A stretch of 64,000 nt of DNA from Bacteroidales bacterium (GCA_016929525.1 JAFGIP010000067.1:1-64000), one strand, 5' to 3'; positions 1-9,985 are shown, counted from the first letter of the stretch. The notes: generated by a model not told the origin, from the letters alone. Made by a program: numbers and translations.

Positions 1-111
1 CTATTTGACAAACCTAATCTACAATATTTCAAAGAACAAAATTATAATCAGTTGAAAATGTTCAATTTATAACGAAACGCTACTGATATGAAATAAATAA
101 TAATTTAAATT

Positions 112-1329
112 ATGAACATTTTTAAAGTTGCCTGGAGAAATATATGGCGAAATCGCTCCCGCACAGTCATAACAGTACTTGCTATTGTGGTTGCAGTATT
201 TCTTTCAACTGTTATGACGTCAATGCAGGAAGGCACCTATTCTAAAATGATAGATAATGTGGTTAAATTCTATTCCGGATATATCCAGGTTCATCACCCT
301 GATTACTGGAAAAACAAGAATATAAACAACACATTCTATCCGACCGATTCTCTTTTACACACCATCCAAAATACCAGTGGAATTACGGATGTTGAAGTTC
401 GACTGGAATCTTTTACACTTTTATCGACCGGTAACCAGACTAAAGGTGCAGCTCTTATAGGCATCAATCCTGTTGCCGAGAATAAACTTACCAATCTTTC
501 ACACTGGATCGAATCGGGCAAATACCTTGAACCGGGTGACGACGGAATTCTTATTGCCTATAACCTGGCTAAGAACATCGATGCCAAGGTTGGCGACACC
601 ATTGTCCTTATCAGTCAGGGTTACCACGGGGCAAGCGCCGCCGGTTTATTCCCGGTTCGGGGGATATTAAAATTTGCTTCTCCCACACTGAACAATTTTG
701 GCGCTTATATTGACCTCGGGCAGGCCCGTAACTTTTATTCAGCATACGGACTTGCAACTTCTGTCGTTATCATGATTGATGATGATAACAATACAAATTC
801 AGTAAAGCGTGACCTGCAAAATAAACTCGGGGATAACTACGGCATTCAGACTTGGGATGAAATGCAACCCGAAATTAAGCAAATGATACAGGCTGACCGG
901 TCCGGCGGGGTAATTATGAAAGCAATTCTTTATCTGATTATTGGCTTTGGAATTTTTGGTACGGTCATTATGATGGTATCGGAAAGAAAAAGGGAACTTG
1001 GTGTAATGGTTGCTGTTGGCATGCAAAAAACCAGACTGGCATTAATACTGCTTCTTGAAACACTTTATCTGGGAATTGTTGGCGTTTTAACGGGTTTTGC
1101 CATTAGTATCCCCATTATTGCTGCATTTGTTCGAAATCCTATTCCCCTTCCGGCAGAAATGGCTGAAGCTTATGAAACATTTGGTTTGGAAGCCGCCATG
1201 TATTTCTCCGCTGAAGGGATCATATTTATCCGCCAGATCATTATTGTATTTATAATTACAATGCTCATAGGTCTGTATCCGGTTATGAAGGCTAAAAACC
1301 TCAAATTGTCAAATTCGCTAAGGGCTTAG
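112..1329 (+). CDS. ABC transporter permease, FtsX/LolE-like
   Basis: 405-residue inner-membrane permease of the FtsX/MacB/LolCE type. One membrane segment lies near residues 18-40, followed by a long periplasmic domain, then three C-terminal segments (about 267-290, 308-340 and 370-392). The cytoplasmic loop reading SERKRELGVMVAVG is characteristic of FtsX domains. The next gene is a second permease 16 bp downstream and an ATPase follows, so the three should form one complex. Family knowledge suggests lipoprotein release or export of a hydrophobic substrate; the substrate cannot be read from sequence. ATG start, no clear Shine-Dalgarno sequence. Confidence 0.9.
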   Translation: MNIFKVAWRNIWRNRSRTVITVLAIVVAVFLSTVMTSMQEGTYSKMIDNVVKFYSGYIQVHHPDYWKNKNINNTFYPTDSLLHTIQNTSGITDVEVRLESFTLLSTGNQTKGAALIGINPVAENKLTNLSHWIESGKYLEPGDDGILIAYNLAKNIDAKVGDTIVLISQGYHGASAAGLFPVRGILKFASPTLNNFGAYIDLGQARNFYSAYGLATSVVIMIDDDNNTNSVKRDLQNKLGDNYGIQTWDEMQPEIKQMIQADRSGGVIMKAILYLIIGFGIFGTVIMMVSERKRELGVMVAVGMQKTRLALILLLETLYLGIVGVLTGFAISIPIIAAFVRNPIPLPAEMAEAYETFGLEAAMYFSAEGIIFIRQIIIVFIITMLIGLYPVMKAKNLKLSNSLRA

Positions 1330-1345
1330 CAAAAAATATTGAATT

Positions 1346-2566
1346 ATGTTACTACAAATTGCTTGGAAAAATATATGGCGTAATAAAGTCAGAAGTATAG
1401 TCATACTTTCGGCTATTGCACTTGGTATTTTCGCCGGTATGTTCAACATGGCCTTTTATTACGGAATGGTTGAACAGCGCATTGAAACAGCCATTAAAAC
1501 GGAAGCTTCACACATTCAGATTCACAACAAGGAATATTTAACGGATCCGGATATCAGGCTTTATATGAGCAATGGTTCCGAAATGACAGGATGTATAAAA
1601 AAGTTGCCTTACGTTAAAGAAGCATCCAAACGCACCATTGTAAATGCGATGATCGCTTCTGCTGAAACTGGCAGTGGAGTGCGTATTGTTGGTATCGATC
1701 CTGACATTGAAAAAAAGGTAACAGACATTCATCAAAGACTTGTTACCGGAGAATATCTGGAAGGAATCAGAAGAAACCCTATAGTCATTGGTGAAAAACT
1801 TGCTGAAAAATTAAATGTCAAGGTAAGAAGTAAGGTAGTGATTACCCTGCAGAATGTTAACGGAGAAATGATGTATGTATCCTTCAGGGTAGCAGGAATA
1901 TTTAAAACTTCAAATACCGTTTATGATGAATCTACAGTTTTTGTGAAAAACGATGATATTAGTGGTTTACTCGCTCTGACCAATGATGATATCCATGAAA
2001 TTGCCGTTTTGTTGAAGAGCAATGAAGGAATTGATCAGACCTTAGCAGATATCAGGAATAAATATCCTGACAGAGATGTAAAAACATGGGCTGAAATTTT
2101 GCCTGAGGTTGGATTGGTTGAGGAATCAATGAATCTATCGATGTTCATTTTCATGGGGATCATTCTGTTTGCTCTCCTGTTTGGTATTATAAATACCATG
2201 CTGATGGCGGTTCTTGAAAGAAGAAAAGAACTTGGAATGCTCATGGCAGTCGGGATGAACAAACTGAGAGTTTTTACTATGATCATGTTCGAGACCATCA
2301 TGCTGTCACTCAGCGGAGGGATTGTCGGAATTCTCATTGGTGTTGGATTTACACTGCTTTTTTCGAATCGCGGTATCGATTTATCAACCTGGGGCAAGGC
2401 CTATGAATATATGGGATATGATACCATCGTATATCCGATACTGAATCTTGATATGTCCTTTCAGGTGGTAATAATGGTTATTATTACCGGTTTTCTGGCT
2501 TCGCTGTATCCTGCACGGAAAGCACTTAAGCTTAACCCGGCTGAAGCCATCAGAATTGATATTTAA
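1346..2566 (+). CDS. ABC transporter permease, FtsX/LolC-like
   Basis: 406-residue permease paralogous to the upstream gene: both open with an AWxNIWRNxxR motif, and this one has an N-terminal membrane helix (about 18-40), a periplasmic domain and three C-terminal helices with the loop LERRKELGMLMAVGM. Two different permeases with one ATPase resemble the LolCDE arrangement, in which LolC and LolE form a heterodimer. A MacB-like or lipoprotein-unrelated exporter is also possible, because no adjacent periplasmic adaptor or outer-membrane factor is visible. It is probably cotranscribed with the ATPase 20 bp downstream. Confidence 0.9.
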   Translation: MLLQIAWKNIWRNKVRSIVILSAIALGIFAGMFNMAFYYGMVEQRIETAIKTEASHIQIHNKEYLTDPDIRLYMSNGSEMTGCIKKLPYVKEASKRTIVNAMIASAETGSGVRIVGIDPDIEKKVTDIHQRLVTGEYLEGIRRNPIVIGEKLAEKLNVKVRSKVVITLQNVNGEMMYVSFRVAGIFKTSNTVYDESTVFVKNDDISGLLALTNDDIHEIAVLLKSNEGIDQTLADIRNKYPDRDVKTWAEILPEVGLVEESMNLSMFIFMGIILFALLFGIINTMLMAVLERRKELGMLMAVGMNKLRVFTMIMFETIMLSLSGGIVGILIGVGFTLLFSNRGIDLSTWGKAYEYMGYDTIVYPILNLDMSFQVVIMVIITGFLASLYPARKALKLNPAEAIRIDI

Positions 2567-2586
2567 AAAATAATAAATATTAAGTC

Positions 2587-3273
2587 ATGAAAGTAATAGA
2601 TATTAAAAATGTAGAAAAAATCTACAATGACTCCGAAGTTAAAGTACATGCTGTTAACGGGGTAAGTCTTACATTTGAAGAAGGTGAATTTACGGCAATT
2701 GTCGGTCCATCCGGATCTGGTAAAACAACTCTGTTAAATATGCTGGGAGGGCTTGATAATCCCACTTCAGGTGAAATCATTATCGGAGAAACTAACATAA
2801 GCAAACTGAAAGGATCCAGATTAATTGATTTCCGTCTTCATAATATCGGATTTGTATTTCAGGCATATAACTTGATCCCTGTGCTTACAGCCAAAGAGAA
2901 TACGGAATTTGTAATGCACATGCAAGGTATAAAGAAGAGTGAACGTGAAAAAAGGGTGAAAGAGCTCCTTTCATCTGTTGGTCTGGGCGACCGTATTGAC
3001 AGCCGGCCTGCGAAACTTTCAGGAGGTCAACAGCAGCGTGTAGCCGTGGCAAGGGCCCTTGCATCAAAACCAAAATTTATCCTTGCAGATGAACCAACAG
3101 CAAATCTCGACTCTAAATCAACAGCAAACCTGCTTGATATTATGGAGAAACTAAACAAAGAGGAGAATATCACTTTTATATTCTCAACCCACGACCAGCG
3201 CGTTGTTAAAAAAGCACACCGTGTTATTACACTTGAAGACGGGAAAATTTTAAGCGACGAAGTCAAATCTTGA
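2587..3273 (+). CDS. ABC transporter ATP-binding protein, LolD/MacB-type
   Basis: 228-residue nucleotide-binding subunit that should power the two FtsX permeases upstream. Visible motifs are Walker A GPSGSGKT at 40-47, the Q-loop FQAYN at 91-95, the signature LSGGQQQRV at 144-152 and Walker B FILADEP at 164-170 followed by the D-loop NLDS. The H-loop is STHD near residue 201. Length and motif spacing are those of the LolD/MacB/FtsE branch (DPT-type exporters). It is the last gene of the three-gene operon; a short palindrome follows its stop. Confidence 0.93.
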   Translation: MKVIDIKNVEKIYNDSEVKVHAVNGVSLTFEEGEFTAIVGPSGSGKTTLLNMLGGLDNPTSGEIIIGETNISKLKGSRLIDFRLHNIGFVFQAYNLIPVLTAKENTEFVMHMQGIKKSEREKRVKELLSSVGLGDRIDSRPAKLSGGQQQRVAVARALASKPKFILADEPTANLDSKSTANLLDIMEKLNKEENITFIFSTHDQRVVKKAHRVITLEDGKILSDEVKS

Positions 3274-3281
3274 AGCTTTAA

Positions 3282-3294
3282 ACCCTGTCAGGGT
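3282..3294. repeat. Short palindrome ACCCTGTCAGGGT
   Basis: Near-perfect palindrome just after the ABC operon stop codon. A related copy, TCCTGTCAGGGTG, lies at 5421-5433 after the outer-membrane protein gene, and a further partial copy (TTACAGGGTA) is at 3306-3315. All lie in intergenic sequence downstream of genes, which suggests a dispersed small repeat or weak terminator. No U-tract follows it. Confidence 0.4.
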
Positions 3295-3357
3295 GGTATA
3301 ACTCTTACAGGGTATGATATCAATAAATATTTTACTGATTTTACTAAACACATTATC

Positions 3358-3650
3358 ATGGGAGGTGAAGGATCAACAGCAGGAATGATCGTATCGTTGA
3401 GGAACAATCGAGATCTGTTTAAACAACGAATGAAACCTTTCAACAAGGACAGGATTGATTATCAAAAGCGTACGTCTTTAAAATCACACTTTAAAAAAGT
3501 TTCTGTTCAAAAACTCGAAAAACCAAAGAAAATATACGCTTATATCACCGAAGAGATGTCATAAGATTAAGGGTAATATATGTTACAGTGGTATTACTAT
3601 CCGTTGGAATAGGTATAATTCTTTATTTCAGATACCAATATTATTTATAA
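3358..3650 (+). pseudogene. Small membrane protein gene with an apparent -1 frameshift
   Basis: The reading frame from 3358 starts with MGGEGS and a soluble basic segment and stops at 3564 after 68 codons. Overlapping in the -1 frame, from about 3528 to the stop at 3648-3650, runs a basic stretch (RLYHRRDVIRLR) and a strong hydrophobic helix (VIYVTVVLLSVGIGIILY) ending in FRYQYYL. Adding one A to the run near 3525-3532 joins both parts into about 97 residues: cytosolic N-terminus plus a single C-terminal membrane anchor. I believe MGGEGS-type small proteins occur in other Bacteroidota, but this is from memory. It could be a real mutation, a homopolymer assembly error or, less likely, recoding; I see no good slippery heptamer. 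Confidence 0.6.
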
Positions 3651-3699
3651 GGAAATATTTAAGAAATACAGAGTAATGTTGAATTAAAGAAATCGAAAA

Positions 3700-4161
3700 A
3701 TGAATGCTGAAATATTTTGGTTAGGCTGTTTAAAAGTAACTGTTGTGCTTATCATAATAGCAGGTGTAATTTTTACATTCTTTAGTCATACTTCCATAAC
3801 GAATATTATAAACTACCAGGTCAACAAAGTATTTTTCATTGACGTACCTCCCAATGTCCCTGTTTTTATGATGCAAAGCTGGCTTATAGGAGTTATGGGA
3901 GCTATTATGGCTGGCTGGGGATGCACAATGTTATATCTTATTGTTTATCCTTTCAGGAAAAAAGAATCATGGTCTTGGAGATGCATGTTTTATTCCGTTG
4001 TTTTTTGGTTTATTCTCGATTCCGGGATTTCAGGATATCATGGAGCAGTATTTAATGTGGTTATTAACTGTATTCTTTTTTTACAGATTATGGCACCTTT
4101 GCTATTTCTCCGTAATTCATTTTTTTTAAAAATCCGGCCTTTCGGTAAAACAACTATTTAG
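3700..4161 (+). CDS. Hypothetical four-helix membrane protein
   Basis: 153-residue protein of unknown function. Four hydrophobic segments are visible (about 10-30, 55-80, 95-112 and 122-140), separated by short charged loops such as FRKKESW and ending in a basic tail, so it is an integral inner-membrane protein. No catalytic or binding motif is recognisable. It lies on the same strand as, and 21 bp before, the outer-membrane barrel gene and may be cotranscribed with it. The reading frame is uninterrupted and the codon use resembles its neighbours. Confidence 0.65.
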   Translation: MNAEIFWLGCLKVTVVLIIIAGVIFTFFSHTSITNIINYQVNKVFFIDVPPNVPVFMMQSWLIGVMGAIMAGWGCTMLYLIVYPFRKKESWSWRCMFYSVVFWFILDSGISGYHGAVFNVVINCILFLQIMAPLLFLRNSFFLKIRPFGKTTI

Positions 4162-4182
4162 TGTATAAAATCCATTTCAGGT

Positions 4183-5412
4183 GTGAAAAAAAGAGTAATA
4201 TATATTGCGATCATATACTTTCAAATATCATCAGTATTGTATTCGCAGGATAAATCAATAATTAATGAATGTGATGCAAATGGTTACCTGTCCATTATGC
4301 CATCAGTCTTCTGGAATAAGGATACAACTCTGTGGCAGACAACTTTGCACAACCGGTTGAACTTCTCCTGGTACATATCAAATGCTTTTACAGCTGAATT
4401 GCAACTGCGTAATCAATATATGGTGGGTAATTTTACCGACGCAGAAAGTATTAAAACCGGGTTTGTAACTCAAAATTATTTTCTGCCACTGACTTTTATT
4501 GAAACCTTTGGGGGTAAAAATATTATTTCACTCTCTGTCGATCGGGCGTGGTTGCAGTATACATATAACAACCTCGAAATTAAGGCCGGCCGTCAGCGCA
4601 TTAACTGGGGACAAACATTTGTATGGAATCCGAATGATCTATTTAACAGTTACAATTTCTTTGAATTCGATTATCCGGAAAGACCTGGTGCCGATGCGAT
4701 CAGGATACAGTATTACACCGGAGCTACATCTTCACTTGATTTAGCCTCAAAAATCGATAGCACCGGCAATATTTCAGCTGCAGGACTATATCGTTTTAAT
4801 AAGTGGAATTATGACTTCCAGTTTTTGGTTGGTTATTTTCAGCATAGTAACCTAATTTCTTCTGCCTTCGGCACTGTAACAGACTGGGATGACCGTGATT
4901 TTGTCACAGGATTGGGGTTTTCCGGTGCAATAAAGAACCTGAGTATACGAAGTGAAATGAGTTATTTTCATTCACTTAAACAAAACATCGATTCTACAAA
5001 CCTGTTTATTGCCAGCCTGGCTTTTGATTATACTTTGTCTAATCAAACCTATCTTATGTTAGAGTTTTTTTATAACAATAACACTATTTTATCTGAAGGT
5101 ACAAATTTCCTTAATTTTTACGGAGGTACTCAAAATGTAAAAACATTATCAGTAACGGAATACAACCTCTTTGCTCAGGCTGCATATCCAATTAATCCGA
5201 TTATCAGAGGTACTTTTGGTTGCATGCTTTTTTGGGATAGTAACATACTGGGTTATTACCTTGGTCCAAGTATTGATATATCCCTTGGTGATAATCTTTC
5301 TCTGTCGTCATTCTATCAGTTTTTTTCCTTCCGAATAGATAATCCTCTTAACGATAATAAATCGTGGTACAACAGTAATTTTCTTTTTCTCAGGCTGAAA
5401 TTGAATTTTTAA
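4183..5412 (+). CDS. Outer-membrane beta-barrel protein, porin-like
   Basis: 409 residues starting at GTG (no in-frame ATG gives the signal peptide). Residues 1-21 form a signal peptide ending at SVLYSQ. The rest is rich in alternating aromatic and polar strands (for example NYDFQFLVGYFQ and TYLMLEFFYNN), and the protein ends in LRLKLNF, a terminal aromatic as expected of barrels inserted by BamA. The length suggests about 16-18 strands. Substrate is unknown. No SusD, TonB box or plug domain is visible, so it is not a TonB-dependent receptor. Confidence 0.75.
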   Translation: MKKRVIYIAIIYFQISSVLYSQDKSIINECDANGYLSIMPSVFWNKDTTLWQTTLHNRLNFSWYISNAFTAELQLRNQYMVGNFTDAESIKTGFVTQNYFLPLTFIETFGGKNIISLSVDRAWLQYTYNNLEIKAGRQRINWGQTFVWNPNDLFNSYNFFEFDYPERPGADAIRIQYYTGATSSLDLASKIDSTGNISAAGLYRFNKWNYDFQFLVGYFQHSNLISSAFGTVTDWDDRDFVTGLGFSGAIKNLSIRSEMSYFHSLKQNIDSTNLFIASLAFDYTLSNQTYLMLEFFYNNNTILSEGTNFLNFYGGTQNVKTLSVTEYNLFAQAAYPINPIIRGTFGCMLFWDSNILGYYLGPSIDISLGDNLSLSSFYQFFSFRIDNPLNDNKSWYNSNFLFLRLKLNF

Positions 5413-5420
5413 ATAATTCA

Positions 5421-5433
5421 TCCTGTCAGGGTG
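5421..5433. repeat. Second copy of the CCTGTCAGGG palindrome
   Basis: TCCTGTCAGGGTG lies 9 bp after the barrel gene stop, in the gap between two convergent genes. It matches the core of the copy at 3282-3294 and may help end transcription or be a dispersed repeat. Confidence 0.35.
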
Positions 5434-5461
5434 TTTAAAAGTTTATCTCAGCTTTTTAAGG

Positions 5462-6916
5462 TTATTTTTCCTTAATTTCATATTGAGGTTTTTTATAAAG
5501 GATCATTTTCACCTGTAATAACTTCATGATCTTAACAGGTTCCCAATCTGTTTTCAGTTTATGTAATTCTTCGTCTGTAAACATATTAAACACATTTGAA
5601 TAAAGAATGTATTCATCCTTGTCAAAATCTTTCACGTGAAAGCTTCTTTCATCATCAGTTAAATCAATATATTTCATCTTGGTAACATTGGGTACTTCCG
5701 ATCCTGTATTTTCAACCGGAATATTATTCTCATCGATATATTTTAACATATCACGACGAAGTTTATAGTACGGTATATGCGCCAGAGTTGCATCCCACCC
5801 TTTAGCAATATGATCGGGATAAATCCAGAAATTTCCACTAATCAACCCCAGCAAAATTATCACGGTATATGCTTTACGTAGCTTTATATTTTTCAATTTC
5901 TCCAGCAGAAAATACACTACCAGTGCAGCAAAAATGATATATGAAGGGAGAAGATATCTGTGTGCTAACAAACCTTTATAAATCAACATGGTTGGTGTAA
6001 ATACTATCAACGAAATAATATATAATGTAAATAAGGTTTCCGCTTTCTTATCCATTTTTATCTTCCTTCCGAACAACATCAGACCAAAATATCCTGCTAC
6101 TATCCATAAAATTAATTTGCCAAAATCTACCAAACGCCAGCCAACAATAAATACATTTCTTACCACACCTCTAAGACCTACTTTTTCAAATAATGGTGCC
6201 CAGTTGCTATCTACAGGATTATATCCTATCCAGCCTGTTTTGTATTTATGATAAATCAAATAACAACCCGTAATAAGAATTGCCGGAATATACCCCGGCA
6301 TTAATTTTAAAAATGATTTGATTACCTGCTTCGCTGACTTATAACGATACTGATAATATAAATCAAATATTCCTACCATTACGCATGAAAATATGCCCCT
6401 GGAACCTGTTAATGCCAGTAGCACAAGTGAATAAAATAAATTCTTCCTGTTGCCGTAAAGGATAGCATTAATCGACAGAAATAAAAAAAATAATTGTATT
6501 AATTCGCCTGTAAGCATTACCATCTGAGCCAAAACAGAAGTGTCGATAATAACGATTAATAGTGCAATCTGTGATCGTGGTACTTCGATGAATCTTAATA
6601 TTAACCGATGAATTTGCCAAATCAGCCCTAAAGCAAACGGCAGCATTACTAAATGCCCTATCCACAGATTTATACCAAATATTCTCCATAGAAAGGCAAG
6701 CATTAATCCGACAAATGGAAAATGACCCGAATTAACACTTTCATCAGGAACAATACTCATTCCATTTTCAAGAAACCAAAATGCCTGTTTTGAATTAAAA
6801 ACATCCTTATCCCAGAAAAAGAAAAAATTCAGCGAGCAGAGAATTATACCTGTTGCCAAAAAATAGAATGGTATTAATCTTTTCTGATGAGTTATAAACT
6901 GGGATTGGCCTTTCAC
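5462..6916 (-). CDS. Polytopic membrane protein, GT-C glycosyltransferase-like
   Basis: 484 residues with about ten hydrophobic segments followed by a soluble C-terminal region (about 395-484). The layout (first helix at 13-33, a loop with the acidic WDKD segment, many helices, then a small soluble tail) resembles the GT-C fold of ArnT/PMT-type enzymes that use polyprenyl-phosphate sugars. I see no diagnostic motif beyond the acidic first loop, so the enzymatic role is inference. It is transcribed in the same direction as the atp operon and starts 16 bp after atpG, so read-through from that operon is possible. Confidence 0.6.
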   Translation of the reverse strand: MKGQSQFITHQKRLIPFYFLATGIILCSLNFFFFWDKDVFNSKQAFWFLENGMSIVPDESVNSGHFPFVGLMLAFLWRIFGINLWIGHLVMLPFALGLIWQIHRLILRFIEVPRSQIALLIVIIDTSVLAQMVMLTGELIQLFFLFLSINAILYGNRKNLFYSLVLLALTGSRGIFSCVMVGIFDLYYQYRYKSAKQVIKSFLKLMPGYIPAILITGCYLIYHKYKTGWIGYNPVDSNWAPLFEKVGLRGVVRNVFIVGWRLVDFGKLILWIVAGYFGLMLFGRKIKMDKKAETLFTLYIISLIVFTPTMLIYKGLLAHRYLLPSYIIFAALVVYFLLEKLKNIKLRKAYTVIILLGLISGNFWIYPDHIAKGWDATLAHIPYYKLRRDMLKYIDENNIPVENTGSEVPNVTKMKYIDLTDDERSFHVKDFDKDEYILYSNVFNMFTDEELHKLKTDWEPVKIMKLLQVKMILYKKPQYEIKEK

Positions 6917-6932
6917 AATAATGATTTATAGA

Positions 6933-7820
6933 CTACTTTTTCAAAGCTTCGGCTCCACCGACTATTTCCAGAATTTCATTGGTAATAGAAGCCTGGCGTT
7001 CCCTGTTGTAATCAAGTTGTAATTCTCTGATAAGGTCGGTGGCATTATCGGTGGCTTTATGCATGGCTGTCATTCTGGCTCCGTGTTCAGATGCAACCGA
7101 ATCTAAAAATGCTTTATAGAGTTGTATTTTCAGCGACTTTGGAATCAGATCTTTTATAATTTGTTCTTTTGACGGTTCCAGAATGTAATTACAGCAAGAA
7201 TCTTTTTGTTCTTCATCTTCTACCGCAGTTGAAACAACAGGCAAATATTGTTCAACAACGAGTTCCTGAACAGCTGCGTTTTTAAACTGGTTATAAATGA
7301 TTTTAACCTCATCGTAAATTCCGGTTTTATACGATACCATTATTCTTTTGGCGAGTGATTTAACAATATTATACGCAAGGTTATCCAGCAGATCATGTTG
7401 ATTTTCTGTTGGCTTATAACCTTTTCCTATAAGAAGATCAGCAGCTTTTTTACCAATTGCCATTATATCTATCTTGTCTTTGTCATATAATTCTTTATAT
7501 TCAGTTGATATCAGTTCAATGGCTTTCTTTGATACATTGGCATTAAATCCGCCGCATAATCCTTTATTCGAAGAAATCAGTATTAGCAAAGCCTTATTCA
7601 CTTCCCTAACATTCCCATAAACATTATCCTGTTCCTCATCTAAGCTTGCAGTAAGATTAACCAGAATTTCCTGAAGCTTTGATGCGTATGGGCGCATAAG
7701 TATTATTGCATCCTGAGCCTGCCTTAATTTTGCTGCAGATACCATTTTCATGGCACTGGTGATCTGCCTTGTCGATTTTACCGAAGTTATTCGTGTACGT
7801 ATTTCCTTCAGACTTGCCAT
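6933..7820 (-). CDS. atpG: F1F0-ATP synthase gamma subunit
   Basis: 295 residues. The N-terminus MASLKEIRTRITSVKSTRQIT and C-terminus NRERQASITNEILEIVGGA are the two halves of the central coiled-coil shaft of F1 gamma. GLCGGFNANV near residue 89 is the conserved Rossmann-like core motif. It couples c-ring rotation to the catalytic changes in the beta subunits. It is the last atp gene of the minus-strand cluster, 21 bp after atpA. Length is normal for the family. Confidence 0.96.
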   Translation of the reverse strand: MASLKEIRTRITSVKSTRQITSAMKMVSAAKLRQAQDAIILMRPYASKLQEILVNLTASLDEEQDNVYGNVREVNKALLILISSNKGLCGGFNANVSKKAIELISTEYKELYDKDKIDIMAIGKKAADLLIGKGYKPTENQHDLLDNLAYNIVKSLAKRIMVSYKTGIYDEVKIIYNQFKNAAVQELVVEQYLPVVSTAVEDEEQKDSCCNYILEPSKEQIIKDLIPKSLKIQLYKAFLDSVASEHGARMTAMHKATDNATDLIRELQLDYNRERQASITNEILEIVGGAEALKK

Positions 7821-7841
7821 ACTAACTCATATTTGCAGGAA

Positions 7842-9419
7842 TTATTTAAACCTTTCGGAAATATCACGTGCTACTGCTGTCAATATTTTTTCGGTTTCTT
7901 CATCAATTTTCCCTTCTTTCAGTGTATTTAATACTTTTTTATGTTTCAGCTCAATAAAATCAAGGAATTCTTTTTCAAATTCTTTCACTTTTTCAACAGG
8001 TATTTCAGATAATAATCCTTTAGAACCACAATAGATTATTGCAACCTGTTTTTCAACGGATAATGGCTGATATTGCCCTTGTTTTAGAATTTCAACATTT
8101 TTAGCTCCTTTATCCAGAATAGCCAGGGTTGCAGCATCTAAATCGGATCCGAATTTTGCGAAAGCTTCTAATTCCCGATACTGTGCCTGGTCAAGTTTTA
8201 GTGTTCCGGCAATTTTCTTCATTGATTTAATCTGAGCATTACCTCCAACACGCGAAACTGATATACCAACATTTATCGCAGGACGCACACCGGAATTAAA
8301 CAAATTCGATTCAAGAAAGATTTGTCCGTCGGTAATAGAAATTACATTAGTCGGAATATATGCTGAAACGTCTCCCGCTTGTGTTTCAATAATTGGCATT
8401 GCAGTTAGTGATCCTCCTCCTTTAACCATGGGTCTGAGAGCATCAGGAAGGTCGTTCATCTGAGCAGCAATTTCATCATTGTTAATGATTTTAGCAGCTC
8501 TTTCGAGTAATCTTGAGTGCAGGTAAAATACATCCCCCGGGTAAGCTTCACGTCCGGGAGGACGACGTAACAACAGGGATACTTCCCTGTACGATACGGC
8601 TTGTTTTGATAAATCGTCATAAATAATTAATGCCGGACGGCCGGTATCTCTGAAATATTCCCCAATGGCTGCCCCGGCAAAAGGTGCGTAAAATTGAAGT
8701 GCCGCCGGATCGGAAGCATTGGCCGACACAATTACCGTATAACTCATTGCTCCGTATTTTTCAAGTGTTTTCGAAATATTTGCAACAGTTGACCCTTTCT
8801 GCCCTACAGCGACATAAATACAATATACCGGCTCACCACTATCATAAAATTCTTTCTGGTTAATGATAGTATCAATTGCTATGGCTGTTTTTCCTGTTTG
8901 CCTGTCACCAATGATCAATTCTCTTTGTCCGCGACCAATTGGTGTCATGGCATCTATTGCCTTAATACCTGTCTGCAAGGGTTCATTTACGGGTTGACGA
9001 AAAATGACACCAGGAGCTTTCCTCTCGAATGATAATTCAATTGTTTTCCCATGTATAGCACCCTTACCGTCAATCGGTTCTCCAAGTGTATTTACAATAC
9101 GTCCAAGAATACCTTCACCAACCATTATGGAAGCTATTTTTTTTGTGCGTTTTACCGAATCACCTTCTTTGATTAATTCTGACGACCCCAATAAAACTGC
9201 GCCAACATTGTCCTCCTCCAAGTTTAATACAATACCAATAACCCCGCTCTCAAATTCAATCATTTCGTTAGCTCTTACATTTGTTAACCCATGAATGCGG
9301 GCAATTCCATCACCAACCTGCAAAACCGTACCTACCTCTTCGAGTTCAATATCGGTAATTATTCCTTTAAGTTGTTCTTTAAGTATTTTAGATACTTCTG
9401 AAGGTTTTATTGTAGACAT
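7842..9419 (-). CDS. atpA: F1F0-ATP synthase alpha subunit
   Basis: 525 residues from the ATG at 9419; a TTG two codons upstream would add two residues but is less likely. It has the non-catalytic nucleotide site with Walker A GDRQTGKT at 171-178, the segment [19 protein letters not shown] and the [14 protein letters not shown] motif, all standard in AtpA. The C-terminal domain ends in [11 protein letters not shown]. It forms the alpha3beta3 hexamer with AtpD, which is encoded on the other strand at 16855. Neighbours are atpH upstream and atpG downstream, consistent with one operon. Confidence 0.97.
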   Translation of the reverse strand: MSTIKPSEVSKILKEQLKGIITDIELEEVGTVLQVGDGIARIHGLTNVRANEMIEFESGVIGIVLNLEEDNVGAVLLGSSELIKEGDSVKRTKKIASIMVGEGILGRIVNTLGEPIDGKGAIHGKTIELSFERKAPGVIFRQPVNEPLQTGIKAIDAMTPIGRGQRELIIGDRQTGKTAIAIDTIINQKEFYDSGEPVYCIYVAVGQKGSTVANISKTLEKYGAMSYTVIVSANASDPAALQFYAPFAGAAIGEYFRDTGRPALIIYDDLSKQAVSYREVSLLLRRPPGREAYPGDVFYLHSRLLERAAKIINNDEIAAQMNDLPDALRPMVKGGGSLTAMPIIETQAGDVSAYIPTNVISITDGQIFLESNLFNSGVRPAINVGISVSRVGGNAQIKSMKKIAGTLKLDQAQYRELEAFAKFGSDLDAATLAILDKGAKNVEILKQGQYQPLSVEKQVAIIYCGSKGLLSEIPVEKVKEFEKEFLDFIELKHKKVLNTLKEGKIDEETEKILTAVARDISERFK

Positions 9420-9432
9420 TATCAAGTTTAAT

Positions 9433-9972
9433 TTATGAATTGATTAATTCCTGTTTAATTTTATTCAACTGAGCACGTAAACTGGCATTTACCTGTTTAT
9501 CTTCAATCCGTAATACAAATCCGCCGATTATTGACGGATCGACTTTATCTTCCAGTTCTATTTTTACTTTAAACTTTTGTGAAATATAATTGTGAATACT
9601 CTTTTTATAATTTTCTGATAAAGGTACCGATGTAGTTAACAATGCCTCCTGAATTCCCTGTTCTTCTTTATGCAGTTTAAAATAATATAAGCATATAAAC
9701 TTCAGTAATCCTTCTCTTTTATTTTTTATCAGCAATTCCAGAAAACGATAAGTCAGTTCGTTTATATTCCCTTTGAACATGGATTTTATCACTTCTGATT
9801 TCTTCCCGGTTTTAATTAACGGACTTTCCAGGAAATCTGAAAATTCAGTCGATTTAGTAATAGTGGCTAAAATACCAGTCACATCTTTTTTTATAATGTC
9901 CTGTTTCCCTTCCTCAATTGCAAGTTGATGAAGGGCTTTTGCATATCGAACAGTAACCAGGCTATCGTTCAT
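9433..9972 (-). CDS. atpH: F1F0-ATP synthase delta subunit
   Basis: 179 residues, the normal length of the delta/OSCP subunit that links the peripheral stalk to the top of F1. The N-terminal helical domain begins [16 protein letters not shown] (RYAKAL is the family hallmark), and the C-terminal part reads [22 protein letters not shown], matching the conserved GG-x-x-I-x-x-x-D segment. It sits between atpF and atpA with gaps of 13 bp on each side, as expected for an operon. Confidence 0.95.
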   Translation of the reverse strand: MNDSLVTVRYAKALHQLAIEEGKQDIIKKDVTGILATITKSTEFSDFLESPLIKTGKKSEVIKSMFKGNINELTYRFLELLIKNKREGLLKFICLYYFKLHKEEQGIQEALLTTSVPLSENYKKSIHNYISQKFKVKIELEDKVDPSIIGGFVLRIEDKQVNASLRAQLNKIKQELINS

Positions 9973-9985
9973 GTCATATATCAGT

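Noticed and set aside
1-111. Upstream sequence before the ABC exporter
   Set aside because: AT-rich, with no convincing promoter, coding frame or RNA gene; the true upstream context lies outside the window.
3500-3564. Programmed -1 frameshift in the MGGEGS gene
   Set aside because: I find no X-XXY-YYZ heptamer in the zero frame and no strong downstream hairpin; mutation or sequencing error explains it better.
9423-9425. TTG two codons before the atpA ATG as a start
   Set aside because: The ATG at 9419 gives the expected N-terminus [10 protein letters not shown]; the TTG adds nothing conserved.
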